In this document: positions 32,616 through 40,433 of the stretch, in pieces
Position numbering within the stretch: position 1 is the stretch's first letter
How the letters are laid out: each line of letters starts with the position of its first letter
Source of the DNA: an uncultured Clostridia bacterium
GTDB lineage: Bacteria > Bacillota > Clostridia > Oscillospirales > Feifaniaceae
Length of the DNA stretch: 43,554 nucleotides
Direction: 5' to 3'
Assembly: GCA_904420075.1 (NCBI GenBank)
Contig: CAJFTX010000073.1
Location: 1 to 43,554, forward strand
The notes under the pieces: model-generated
Told to the model about the DNA's origin: nothing
The model's database searches: none
What the model saw: the letters and a program-made list of their open reading frames with translations, nothing else
Translations under genes and position numbers: made by a program

Positions 32616-33284
32616 GTGAAAAAGCGTCTTTTTGCTCTCGCTCTGGCGCTCTCGCTTGCCGTCATGCCGCTCTCCGGCTGCTGGTGGGACGACGAACATC
32701 TGAGCGATGAGGAGCTCGTCCATCCGCCGGTCGTTGCGGCAAAGCCGGTCATCTATCTCTATCCCGAGACCGAGTGCGACGTCTCGGTTCGGCTCGACTA
32801 CAGAGGGAATCTCACCTGTACCTACCCCGTCTACGACGGCGGCTGGAATGTGACCGCCCAGCCTGACGGCACTCTCGTGGACCGGCGGGACGGCCGAGAG
32901 TACTCCTACCTTTTCTGGGAAGGGGAAGACGACGCCGATTATGATACGAGCGAGGGCTTTGTCATTTCGCGGGAGGGCGCGGCCGACGCGCTCCAGGAAT
33001 TGCTCTCCCGCGCCGGCCTCACGCCGAGGGAATACAATGAGCTCATCGTCTACTGGCTGCCGCGGCTTCAGACGGCGCCCTACTATCTTGTCACCTTCCA
33101 GGGCGAGCGTTACACCGAGCGGGCGCCGCTGCACATCACCCCCGAGCCCGACTCGATTCTCCGGGTCTTTCTGACCTTCCGGCCGCTCGAGGAGCCGGTC
33201 TCTCTCCCGGAGCAAACGATCACCCCCTTTGTCCGCACCGGGTTCACGGTAGTGGAGTGGGGCGGCGCTCTCCTCTCCGCCTGA
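32616..33284 (+). CDS. Lipoprotein with conserved KPVIYLYPE domain, function unknown
   Basis: A 222-residue lipoprotein. Signal peptide KKRLFALALALSLAVMPLS with lipobox LSGC; the mature protein opens with acidic residues and then KPVIYLYPETECDVSVRLDY, LTCTYPVYDGGWNVTAQPDG and YSYLFWEGE. I recognise this block as a widely conserved domain without an assigned function. Later segments (LTPREYNELIVYWLP) are also family-like. The start is GTG at 32616, 6 bp after a near-perfect AAAGGAGGTG. It is monocistronic and ends in a strong terminator; it interrupts the usual spoIIP-lepA adjacency. Confidence 0.85.
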   Translation: MKKRLFALALALSLAVMPLSGCWWDDEHLSDEELVHPPVVAAKPVIYLYPETECDVSVRLDYRGNLTCTYPVYDGGWNVTAQPDGTLVDRRDGREYSYLFWEGEDDADYDTSEGFVISREGAADALQELLSRAGLTPREYNELIVYWLPRLQTAPYYLVTFQGERYTERAPLHITPEPDSILRVFLTFRPLEEPVSLPEQTITPFVRTGFTVVEWGGALLSA

Positions 33285-33307
33285 GGTCCCCCAGCCGGGA
33301 CCCGGTC

Positions 33308-33341
33308 AAAACAGTCCCCGCCCGAAGGCGGGGACTGTTTT
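33308..33341 (+). terminator. Terminator of the KPVIYLYPE lipoprotein gene
   Basis: A perfect 15-bp stem (AAAACAGTCCCCGCC) with a CGAA loop and a TTTT tail, 23 bp past the stop codon. The leftward AAAA makes it bidirectional in principle. Confidence 0.93.
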
Positions 33342-33536
33342 ATTCTCCTCCGCCGTCCGGCACAACGGAGTTCTCCCTTCGGGCCCATCCGTTCCTCCTG
33401 CGCCGTGCCCCGCCTCAGCTCCGGTGCCGTGAAGCGCGCAACCCGCAGGGAACATGCAAGCTCTCATCTCCCCTGTACGCGCCCCTCTCGACCGTAAACC
33501 CGGTCCGCCACACAGCTGTTTCCCTCCTCAAGTTTT

Positions 33537-34583
33537 TTACCTCAGCCCTTTTAACACCTGCGCAAGCGCCGTTCCAGCCTTCTCGGCGGCCTTTTTCGCC
33601 TCGGAGAGGGTGTTTGCCTCGGTCCCCACCTCCAGAATGAGCGAGCCGGTCGTGTAGTGCTGGTTATACCGGTATTTGACGAAGTTCAGCGGCCGCGCGA
33701 GCGTCCCGCCGTCCCTGTTGAGCTCCGCCTGCCAGCGCATTGCAAGCTTCAGATTTTCCTGGTAGTTCGGGTGGTCGAGTCCCCCCATATAGCAGCCGGA
33801 GACGATCATCACCTGCGCGGTGTCGCTCCCCTCCCCGGTCAAAATCTTGGTCTTGATCCCGTCGTCCCCGCCGATGCTGTCCCGGTGTACGTCAATCACA
33901 CAGCGGATGCTCGGATACTTGGCAAGATACGCCTCGATCACCTCGGCCGACCGTGTGTAGGAGTACTTGTACTCCGGATTGTCGCACTGGGTCCAGTCGT
34001 GCATCACATTGATGCCCTCCGCCCGCAGCGCCGCGGCGAAGCTCTCCCCTACCGCGATCATATTTTTCTCGTTATCCTCCGAGCGGGTCGCCGTCTCGGC
34101 GGTGTAGTTTTTCTGCCCCTCCGGCATGTAGGACTCGGTGCCATGGGTGTGGACGATGAGCACCTCCGGCTCTCCCTCGACATACGGCTTCAGCGCCGGC
34201 GGTGAAGCGAGCAGCGCGTCAAAATCAGGCGTGAGCCCGCTCGAATTGTTGATCTTGATATCCCCGTTTACATAGGAGGCGTTCTTCGGCGCAATGGTGC
34301 GCGCGACGATGTTCGCCGGCTCCTCGGCGGGCGGCGCCTCCTCCGGCTGTTCCGCCGGGGCCGCAGTCTCCTCCTCCGGCGTCTCCGGGACGGCCGGGGG
34401 CGACTCCGCCACCCCCTCCTCCTGCTCTCCGAACACCGCAAATGTCGAGGGCCAGAGCGCTCCCTCCCCTTCCCCGTTTGGAATCACATATGCGAGCGCC
34501 CCGCAGAAGAGCAGATTCGCCATCAGGGCCGCCGCAGCGAGCGCGCGGGTCGTGCCGTTCTTTTTTCCTCTCTTTGCTCTCAC
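33537..34583 (-). CDS. spoIIP: Stage II sporulation protein P (SpoIIP)
   Basis: A 348-residue peptidoglycan amidase/endopeptidase that with SpoIID and SpoIIM digests the septal wall during engulfment. N-terminal transmembrane helix (LAAAALMANLLFCGALAYVI), a Glu/Pro/Ala-rich linker, and the catalytic domain with VLIVHTHGTESYMP, VIDVHRDSIGG and LILEVGTEANTLSEA, which carry the zinc-binding His and Glu residues. The start is GTG at 34583 after AGGAGAGAAGG; a TTG 33 bp upstream is an alternative. It follows gpr, 56 bp apart, the usual order. Confidence 0.93.
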   Translation of the reverse strand: MRAKRGKKNGTTRALAAAALMANLLFCGALAYVIPNGEGEGALWPSTFAVFGEQEEGVAESPPAVPETPEEETAAPAEQPEEAPPAEEPANIVARTIAPKNASYVNGDIKINNSSGLTPDFDALLASPPALKPYVEGEPEVLIVHTHGTESYMPEGQKNYTAETATRSEDNEKNMIAVGESFAAALRAEGINVMHDWTQCDNPEYKYSYTRSAEVIEAYLAKYPSIRCVIDVHRDSIGGDDGIKTKILTGEGSDTAQVMIVSGCYMGGLDHPNYQENLKLAMRWQAELNRDGGTLARPLNFVKYRYNQHYTTGSLILEVGTEANTLSEAKKAAEKAGTALAQVLKGLR

Positions 34584-34639
34584 AGTCCTTCTCTCCTCTT
34601 TTTCCGCCTTTTCCAAATTCTATTCGGAAGGCGGAAAAA

Positions 34640-35332
34640 CTATGAGAGCAGCGCCGCCGAAATTGCCCCTGCCAGCACCCCTGCCGCCGCGTCCACATAG
34701 GTCGCGACCTCGGCCGGGGCAAACAGGCGCGGCGGGTCGAAGAGGGCGAGTACCGTCGAGAGACCGAGCGAGACCACCGGCACCCCGAGCGTCCGGGCCG
34801 AGAGCTCGCCGCCCGTCCCCCCGGCGGAGCCCGGGGTAATTCCGGCGTCGCTTACCTGGAAGGAGGTGCAGAGCCGCCCCTCATCCCGGGCGGTGAGGCT
34901 GTCCACCGCGATCACCCCCGCCGGCCGCAGTCTGCCGCACAGCGCCGCCACAAAGTCAAAGCTTTCAATTCCGCTCCGTCCGGGCACCCCGGTCTCGCAG
35001 AGCCGCGCGCGCGGCACCGGCCGCACCCGTTCCACCGTCCGGGGTCCAAGCGCATCGGCGGCCGCAGCGCGGTTTCCGAGTCCCGCGACCAGAATCGCGC
35101 CCTCCCCCGGCAGCAGCGCCAAAAGCTCCTCCTTTAGAAGACGCAGCACCGCCTCGGCCGTTCGCCGGTTGGCGGCGAAGTCCGGCGCGCGCAGCGTGAG
35201 ATAGCTCCCCTCCGCCCGCCGTACCTTGCGCGCCGCCGCGCCCGCGAGGCGCACCCGCTCGGTGGTCACCCCGTCCCGTTCGCTCCGCTCCGCCTCCGCG
35301 GCGCAGAGCAGTTCCGCACACAGTTCCGACAA
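34640..35332 (-). CDS. gpr: Germination protease GPR, short form
   Basis: A protein of about 230 residues matching GPR, which degrades small acid-soluble spore proteins at germination. Seen: GSYLTLRAPDF, GAILVAGLGNRAAAADALGP, GIESFDFVAALCGRLRPAGV, IAVDSLTARDEGRLCTSFQV and SDAGITPGSAGG then LGVPVVSLGLSTV, in family order. The Asp residues in DALGP and AVDSL, the positions I expect to be catalytic, are kept. Usual GPRs have about 320-370 residues and start with an RTDLA-type pro-region; that segment is missing here. The start is uncertain: TTG at 35332 has GGGGAG 6 bp upstream, while ATG at 35368 has no proper site. Leftward, ahead of spoIIP. Confidence 0.85.
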   Translation of the reverse strand: MSELCAELLCAAEAERSERDGVTTERVRLAGAAARKVRRAEGSYLTLRAPDFAANRRTAEAVLRLLKEELLALLPGEGAILVAGLGNRAAAADALGPRTVERVRPVPRARLCETGVPGRSGIESFDFVAALCGRLRPAGVIAVDSLTARDEGRLCTSFQVSDAGITPGSAGGTGGELSARTLGVPVVSLGLSTVLALFDPPRLFAPAEVATYVDAAAGVLAGAISAALLS

Positions 35333-35392
35333 GTTTCTCTCCCCTTTCGGACCTAGTGTCCCCCGCATCGCCCCCTTTTAAAGAAAAAAAGC

Positions 35393-35421
35393 TTGCTTTT
35401 TTCCCCGGGACATGCTACAAT
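35393..35421 (+). promoter_or_regulatory. rpsT promoter
   Basis: TTGCTT (35393-35398), 17-bp spacer, TACAAT (35416-35421), 38 bp before rpsT. Confidence 0.65.
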
Positions 35422-35459
35422 AACTCGTACTGAATATGATTAGTTAAGGAGGTGGATTC

Positions 35460-35723
35460 ATGCCGAACATCAAATCTGCCAAGAAGCGTGTTAAGATCAC
35501 AAAGGTTAAGACTCTGAACAATCAGATCTTTAAGAACACCATGCGGACCTATCTGAAGAGATTCGACGCCGCTGTCGCCGCGGGTGATAAGGGTGCTGCC
35601 GCCGAGGCTTACAAGGCCGCTGTGAAGAAGGTTGACCAGGCCGTAGCAAAGCATATTCTGCACAAGAACAATGCCGCGAGAAAGAAGTCTCAGCTCACGC
35701 TGAAGCTCGCCAGCATCGGCTAA
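35460..35723 (+). CDS. rpsT: 30S ribosomal protein S20
   Basis: An 87-residue 16S rRNA-binding protein. Seen: MPNIKSAKKRVKITKVKTLN, MRTYLKRFDAAVAAGD and VDQAVAKHILHKNNAARKKS. RBS AAGGAGGTG precedes ATG. Divergent from gpr, as in many Firmicutes, with its own promoter and terminator. Confidence 0.99.
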   Translation: MPNIKSAKKRVKITKVKTLNNQIFKNTMRTYLKRFDAAVAAGDKGAAAEAYKAAVKKVDQAVAKHILHKNNAARKKSQLTLKLASIG

Positions 35724-35746
35724 TTGATACAATTTAACGCGCGCGT

Positions 35747-35783
35747 AAGAGGAGCCGCCCATTGGGCGGCTCCTCTTCTTTTT
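35747..35783 (+). terminator. Terminator of rpsT
   Basis: A perfect 14-bp stem (AAGAGGAGCCGCCC) with an ATT loop followed by CTTTTT, 23 bp past the stop. It also abuts the stop codon of the convergent Nudix gene. Confidence 0.93.
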
Positions 35784-36336
35784 ACAGCACGGCTTCCCCC
35801 GAGCGGAGCAGCGCGTCCGCCTTCAGCGCCGCGAGCTGGGTCTTGCCGTCCGGCACCTCGCCGCGCAGCACCCGGCCCACAAGCTCCGCAAGCGGCAGCT
35901 TCTCCACCGCGAGGAACTCGTCCTCGTCCGGGCAGCTCTCGCCGAAATCCAGCCCGGTCGCGAGATAGAGATAGATCACCTCGTCGCAGAAGCCGGGCGA
36001 GGAGTACATCTCCCCGAGTGAGTAATAGCGTTCGGCCGCCGCGCCCGTCTCCTCGCGCAGCTCACGCCTGCCCGCCTCGAGCGGGTCCTCCCCCGCGCGG
36101 TCGAGCTTGCCCGCCGGCAGCTCGAGCAACACCTTTTCAAACGGCGCGCGGAACTGCCGCACCAGATAGCAGTTCCTCTCCCCGTCCACCGGCAGCACAC
36201 AGACGCCGCCCGGGTGGTGTACGATCTCCCTCGACGCCACCCGTCCGTTCTCAAGCCTGTTCTGGTCGACCGCCACGCGGATAATCCGCCCCTCAAAGAC
36301 CGTCTCGCTCGAAACTCTCTCCTCGTGCAGTTCCAT
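35782..36336 (-). CDS. nudF: Nudix hydrolase, ADP-ribose pyrophosphatase type
   Basis: A 184-residue Nudix enzyme that splits ADP-ribose to AMP and ribose 5-phosphate. Seen: the Nudix box GKLDRAGEDPLEAGRRELRE with EETGA, N-terminal dimer strands (SSETVFEGRIIRVAVDQNRL) and the family LGEMYSSPGFCDEVIYLYLA with the SPG(F) metal-loop. Length fits NudF. The start is ATG at 36336 behind AGGAGGAGAAGA; the 13-residue upstream extension is Arg-rich and rejected. ADP-ribose recycling links it loosely to NAD metabolism. Confidence 0.92.
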   Translation of the reverse strand: MELHEERVSSETVFEGRIIRVAVDQNRLENGRVASREIVHHPGGVCVLPVDGERNCYLVRQFRAPFEKVLLELPAGKLDRAGEDPLEAGRRELREETGAAAERYYSLGEMYSSPGFCDEVIYLYLATGLDFGESCPDEDEFLAVEKLPLAELVGRVLRGEVPDGKTQLAALKADALLRSGEAVL

Positions 36337-36498
36337 TCTTCTCCTCCTAACTGTTCTCCTGTTTTTGCGGCACACCTGCCAAAAAAGAGCGGTCCATGGC
36401 GAGTGTCTTCCGTAGCCGCAGCGAAATCTATCTCTTTTATTATAGCAAAAATCCCTCTCCCGTACATAGAATAATTATGAGAAAGGAAGAGGTGATCT

Positions 36499-37407
36499 AT
36501 GAGCCGTCTATTCAACACCGCAGCCCCTTTAAATCACGCCGTACTACATAAGGTGCTCGACGCGCTTGTCGAGCGCTATTCGGTTCCGGTACTGAACATC
36601 GGGTTCTCCATCCTCGGGCGGGATCTGCCCGCCCTGCGCCTCGGCGAGGGACCCAAAAAACTGCTCTACGTCGGGGCCCATCACGCCTCCGAGTGGCTGA
36701 CCGCCACCGCACTGCTGCATTTTTCCGAGCAGCTGCTCGGCGCTGCCCGCGCCTCCTCCCGTCTCACCGGCGTGGACGCCGCGGGTCTTCTGAAGGCCGT
36801 CAGCATCTTTGTCGTCCCCATGCTCAACCCCGACGGGGTCGAGATCGAGCAGCGCGGCGCCGAGGGCGGCGGCATCTTCTCCGAGCGTCTGCTGCTGCTA
36901 AACGGCGGATTCGATTTTACCCACTGGCAGGCGAACGCCCGCGGCGTCGATCTCAACCACAACTACGAGGCCGGCTGGGCCGAGGCCAAAATGCTCGAGC
37001 GGGAGGCGGGCATCTTCGGCGGCGGTCCCACCCGCTACGGCGGTGAATTCCCCGAGAGCGAGCCGGAGAGCGCCGCCCTCTGCGCCTTTGTCCGCTCGGT
37101 GGACTTCGACGCGGTGCTCGCGCTCCACTCCCAGGGCGAGGAGATCTATTACGACTTCGGCGGGCTCGCCCCAGCCGGCAGCGAACAGATTGCGACCGTC
37201 CTCTCCAAAGTTTCCGGTTATCGCGCCGCAAAGCCGAGCGGTATCGCCTCCCTCTCCGGATTCAAGGACTGGTTCATTGCGACCTACAACCGTCCCGGTT
37301 TCACCGTCGAGATGGGCCTCGGCGAGAATCCGCTCCCCCCGCAGGAGTTCGACGCCTTCTACCGTCCGCTCGAGCCGCTGCTCGCCCTGCTGCCCACCTT
37401 GATCTAA
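36499..37407 (+). CDS. M14-family zinc carboxypeptidase (peptidoglycan type)
   Basis: A 302-residue M14 metallopeptidase without signal peptide. Zinc ligands are His62 and Glu65 in HHASE and His210 in LALHSQGEE; the catalytic Glu is Glu271 in FTVEMGLGENP. NPDGVEIE and ARGVDLNHNY are the substrate-binding segments; His154 sits where classical carboxypeptidases have Arg. Similar proteins act as gamma-D-glutamyl-meso-diaminopimelate peptidases on peptidoglycan fragments, here plausibly intracellular recycling or spore wall turnover. RBS GGAAGAGGTG precedes ATG. Confidence 0.88.
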   Translation: MSRLFNTAAPLNHAVLHKVLDALVERYSVPVLNIGFSILGRDLPALRLGEGPKKLLYVGAHHASEWLTATALLHFSEQLLGAARASSRLTGVDAAGLLKAVSIFVVPMLNPDGVEIEQRGAEGGGIFSERLLLLNGGFDFTHWQANARGVDLNHNYEAGWAEAKMLEREAGIFGGGPTRYGGEFPESEPESAALCAFVRSVDFDAVLALHSQGEEIYYDFGGLAPAGSEQIATVLSKVSGYRAAKPSGIASLSGFKDWFIATYNRPGFTVEMGLGENPLPPQEFDAFYRPLEPLLALLPTLI

Positions 37408-37617
37408 AAAGAGGGAAAGACCGGCGAAGCCCCGCCCCTGAAAGGGCGTATTCCCGTCCCACTGCTCTCCGCTGTGCAGGCCCACCTCTCCCCGGCCCTG
37501 CCGGTCTTAAAATTTTGGGCAGCGGCTACCCGGGTCCCGCAGCGCGCCGCTTTGAATCCCCCTGAGGGCAAAGTGCTGTCGGACACCGTGTCGTTTTCCG
37601 CGCCGTTGTAACAGTAC
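37408..37617. other. Short non-coding stretch after the M14 gene
   Basis: About 210 bases with no supportable gene; no terminator is close to the M14 stop codon, so its transcript may run to the palindrome at 37618. Confidence 0.4.
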
Positions 37618-37651
37618 AAAAAACGGGTAAGAAGCTTCTTACCCGTTTTTT
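37618..37651. terminator. Bidirectional terminator between M14 and CotH operons
   Basis: A perfect 34-bp palindrome (arm CGGGTAAGAAG) flanked by six A/T on each side, 39 bp beyond the cotH-like stop codon. It can end both the leftward CotH operon and the rightward M14 transcript. Confidence 0.92.
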
Positions 37652-37690
37652 GGAGTATCCCCGTCGCAGCCCGGAGGCCACCCGCTCTTT

Positions 37691-39745
37691 CTATTTCGAC
37701 CGGTACTTCCGTCTCCGGAAGCACAATACCGTCACAATTCCGCCGATCATCAGCAGCATGCACACTCCCGAGATCAGAAGTTCCGTCTGAAATCCGGTCG
37801 TTCCTATGTCCCCCGGCTGTGACCGGCCGCCGAAGTTCTCCGGCCGGCCCATCGCGGCCATCGCCTCCGGAAACTCGCCTCCCTGCGCGGCCTCTTCCGG
37901 CAGTTTGCCCTCCTGCGCCGTCTCCTCCGTGGGCATCTGGGGACCTCCGCCGCCGCCCATTCCCATAGAGCCGAGCGCGCTGATGTCCACCGAAGTCTCC
38001 ATCGTGCCGTATTCGTCCGCAGGCTGCTCCCCCGCGAGCTGTGCACGGATGCTCTTCGCCCGGTCGACAAAATAGAGCTTCAGCTGTTCCACCGCCGTCT
38101 CATACTCCTCCACCGAGTAAAACGCCGTCGGGTCCTTCTCCACATAGGGGGAGATCAGCTGGGTCACGCGCGCAATCTCCGCCTCGTACCAGCCGTTATC
38201 CACCGTCTTTTCGAGCAGTTCCTGATAGAGCTCATGGTACCGCTCGAGATATTCCGGCACCTCGAGCAGCTTTGCAATCAGCGGACTGTTCTCCATCGAG
38301 TCGGTCACCGGCGTGTCGATCGGAAAATTGATTATGTCGGACGAGTCGCCCGGTTGAAAGGTTCCGAACGAGAGATTGAAGTCCCAGGGCAGGATGGAGA
38401 TCATCCCGTCCTCTTCATAGAGATAGTAGTTATGCTTCAGGCTGCTCGCGTAGGAGTCGAGATTGACAAGGAAGGTGTTCACCACAAAGTAGCGCAGCAC
38501 CTCTTCCACGTCCACACAGCTCTCGAGGTTCTCCCCCGCATCCAGCTGCCGCAGAATTTCGGCCAGCCGTTCCTGGTCCGCAGTGGTCGTCTGCTCGGTC
38601 TCGGTGTTGTCAAAAATGCCGCTGTAGGAGTCGAGCTCGTCGTCGGTGTAGACAAGGCTGGTGCCTCCGCCGCCGGAAAAACCGCCGAATCCGCCGCCGA
38701 AGTCCGGCATCTGTCCGATGTCCGGACGCGCTCCTTCCTCTCCGGTTCCGTCCGCTCCGGACTGGGGCGCAGCTTCACCGTCTTCCGGACGTGTCTGCGC
38801 CCCGCTCTCCGAGCTCTGAGAAGTCTCGCTTCCTGTGCTCTCCGAAGGTACAGGCAGCTTTTCTCTCTCACCCGGGAACTGCATCTCTGTCCCTCCGTCC
38901 GGGGGAGCGCCTCCCTCCTCAGCGGGCGCCGCTCCTCCGAAGCTGTTCTGGTCCCGAGCGGTTCCGTTCTCCTCCGGGCGCTCCGCCCCCGCGGCAGTCC
39001 CATCCGGCAGCTGTTCTCCCTCCGCCGCCTGTCCCGGGAAGCCGCCCTGCGGCGAAGGGAACTTTCCCTCCATTTCCGGCAGGTCGGAGAAATCCATCTC
39101 CGGCATCCCGGAGAAGTCCATTCCGCCTCCGATGTCCATCGTATCCGGCTTATAGAGATTGCCGTAGTCGACGCCGTAGTTGCGCTCCAGGAAGTCCTCT
39201 TTGATCTGCTCCACCGCGAGATAGAGTCCCCAGTCCTCGCCGTTTACCGTAATCCACGCAAACCGGCAGAGCGGCGTCTCCACTCCCATCTGCTCAAACA
39301 GCTGATAGGAGAGATACTCCTTCAGATAGGAGGGGTCGCTGATCATATTGTTGAGCGCCAGATCGTTCAGCCCCTCAAAGGAGTTGCCCTCCACATATTT
39401 AGAAAAATCCAGCTTGAAGCTGTAACGGTCGGAGTCGCTCGCCGCCACCTGTGAGAGACTGGTGTTCCCCTTTGCGCGCAGTCCCACCACACCGTAGGAG
39501 ACGCCGTCGATCGAGAGCTCCACTGCGATGAATTCCTCGTCCGTCGCATTCTCAAGCAGAGTCTCCCATTCGGTCTCGTCGACTGTAAGCGCGACCTGCA
39601 TCACCGACTCCTCCGTAAACGCCGCGGTGTATGCCGCCGACGCGACGCTCTCCCCGCTTGAGAGACCGTATCCCACTGCAAGGACAAGCAGCGCCAGAGC
39701 CACCGCGATCACCGTGACCGCGGTCAACTTTCTATCCCGTAACAT
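37691..39745 (-). CDS. Membrane-anchored CotH-family secretory kinase
   Basis: A 684-residue protein. TM/signal segment VTVIAVALALLVLAVGYGLS (residues 11-30), then CotH N-lobe motifs (VGLRAKGNTSL, YSFKLDFSKY, LNNMISDPSYLKEYLSYQL, WITVNGEDWGLYLAVEQIKE), a 155-residue Gly/Met/Pro/Glu-rich low-complexity insert (about 205-362), and the C-lobe with ISILPWDFNLSFG (Asp455, the metal-binding Asp of CotH kinases), a Met/Gly tail, and a final TM with a basic end (CFRRRKYRSK). CotH of Bacillus phosphorylates spore coat proteins; these longer clostridial relatives are uncharacterised. The start is ATG at 39745, 4 bp after the DUF4956 gene. Last gene of the VTC operon. Confidence 0.9.
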   Translation of the reverse strand: MLRDRKLTAVTVIAVALALLVLAVGYGLSSGESVASAAYTAAFTEESVMQVALTVDETEWETLLENATDEEFIAVELSIDGVSYGVVGLRAKGNTSLSQVAASDSDRYSFKLDFSKYVEGNSFEGLNDLALNNMISDPSYLKEYLSYQLFEQMGVETPLCRFAWITVNGEDWGLYLAVEQIKEDFLERNYGVDYGNLYKPDTMDIGGGMDFSGMPEMDFSDLPEMEGKFPSPQGGFPGQAAEGEQLPDGTAAGAERPEENGTARDQNSFGGAAPAEEGGAPPDGGTEMQFPGEREKLPVPSESTGSETSQSSESGAQTRPEDGEAAPQSGADGTGEEGARPDIGQMPDFGGGFGGFSGGGGTSLVYTDDELDSYSGIFDNTETEQTTTADQERLAEILRQLDAGENLESCVDVEEVLRYFVVNTFLVNLDSYASSLKHNYYLYEEDGMISILPWDFNLSFGTFQPGDSSDIINFPIDTPVTDSMENSPLIAKLLEVPEYLERYHELYQELLEKTVDNGWYEAEIARVTQLISPYVEKDPTAFYSVEEYETAVEQLKLYFVDRAKSIRAQLAGEQPADEYGTMETSVDISALGSMGMGGGGGPQMPTEETAQEGKLPEEAAQGGEFPEAMAAMGRPENFGGRSQPGDIGTTGFQTELLISGVCMLLMIGGIVTVLCFRRRKYRSK

Positions 39746-39749
39746 AAAA

Positions 39750-40424
39750 TTACCCCATATAGTCGCCGTTGTAGCTGACGAGCACCGCGTCCCGTACGCC
39801 CGGCAGCGCGGAGATCTCATTTACAAAATTGGTCGTCATTCCCGGCAGGCGGATCTCCACCGTGAGCTCCACCCCGTCGGCGTTCACCGTCTTGGCCTTG
39901 ACCACCTGCTTTTTCACCTTGGAACCGATCAGTTCACCCGCACGCCGCTCCGCCGCGTCATCCTCGAGGTGGAGCACCAGGATATAGGGGTTGTCGACGC
40001 TCTTCTTGTTGACAAAGAGCAGCAAAATTCCGCCGATCAGCAGCGAGCCGAAGATCGCCAGCGGCAGCAGTCCCGCCCCCAGTACAATACCCGCTGAGAT
40101 CGACCAGAAGAGAAAGACGATATCGATCGGCTCCTTGATCGCGCTGCGGAACCGCACAATCGACAGCGCGCCCACCATGCCGAGCGAGAGCACGATGTTG
40201 CTCGTCACCGCGAGGATGATAAGGGTGGTCACAAGCGTCATCGCCAGCAGGCTCACCGCAAAACTCGAGGAGTAGAGCACCCCTTTGAAGGTCTTTTTGT
40301 AAATCAGCATGATAAATAGCCCCACCGCCACCGAGAGTGCGAGCGCGATCACCATATCCAGAATTGAGACGTTCGAGACGTTCTCGAGAAAGCTGCTTTT
40401 AAAAATATCACTAAATGTTGTCAT
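39750..40424 (-). CDS. DUF4956 membrane protein
   Basis: A 224-residue protein with about four N-terminal helices (ILDMVIALALSVAVGLFIML, FAVSLLAMTLVTTLIILAV and IVFLFWSISAGIVLGAG, then LAIFGSLLIGGILLLFV) and a soluble C-terminal ferredoxin-like domain (DNPYILVLHLEDDA ... VELTVEIRLPG). The GALSIVRFRSAIKEPIDIVF motif between helices identifies DUF4956. Function unknown, though it often accompanies VTC-domain and CotH genes. Start is ATG after AGGAGG; 9 bp separate it from the VTC gene and 4 bp from the CotH gene. Confidence 0.9.
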   Translation of the reverse strand: MTTFSDIFKSSFLENVSNVSILDMVIALALSVAVGLFIMLIYKKTFKGVLYSSSFAVSLLAMTLVTTLIILAVTSNIVLSLGMVGALSIVRFRSAIKEPIDIVFLFWSISAGIVLGAGLLPLAIFGSLLIGGILLLFVNKKSVDNPYILVLHLEDDAAERRAGELIGSKVKKQVVKAKTVNADGVELTVEIRLPGMTTNFVNEISALPGVRDAVLVSYNGDYMG

Positions 40425-40433
40425 CTGTTCCTC

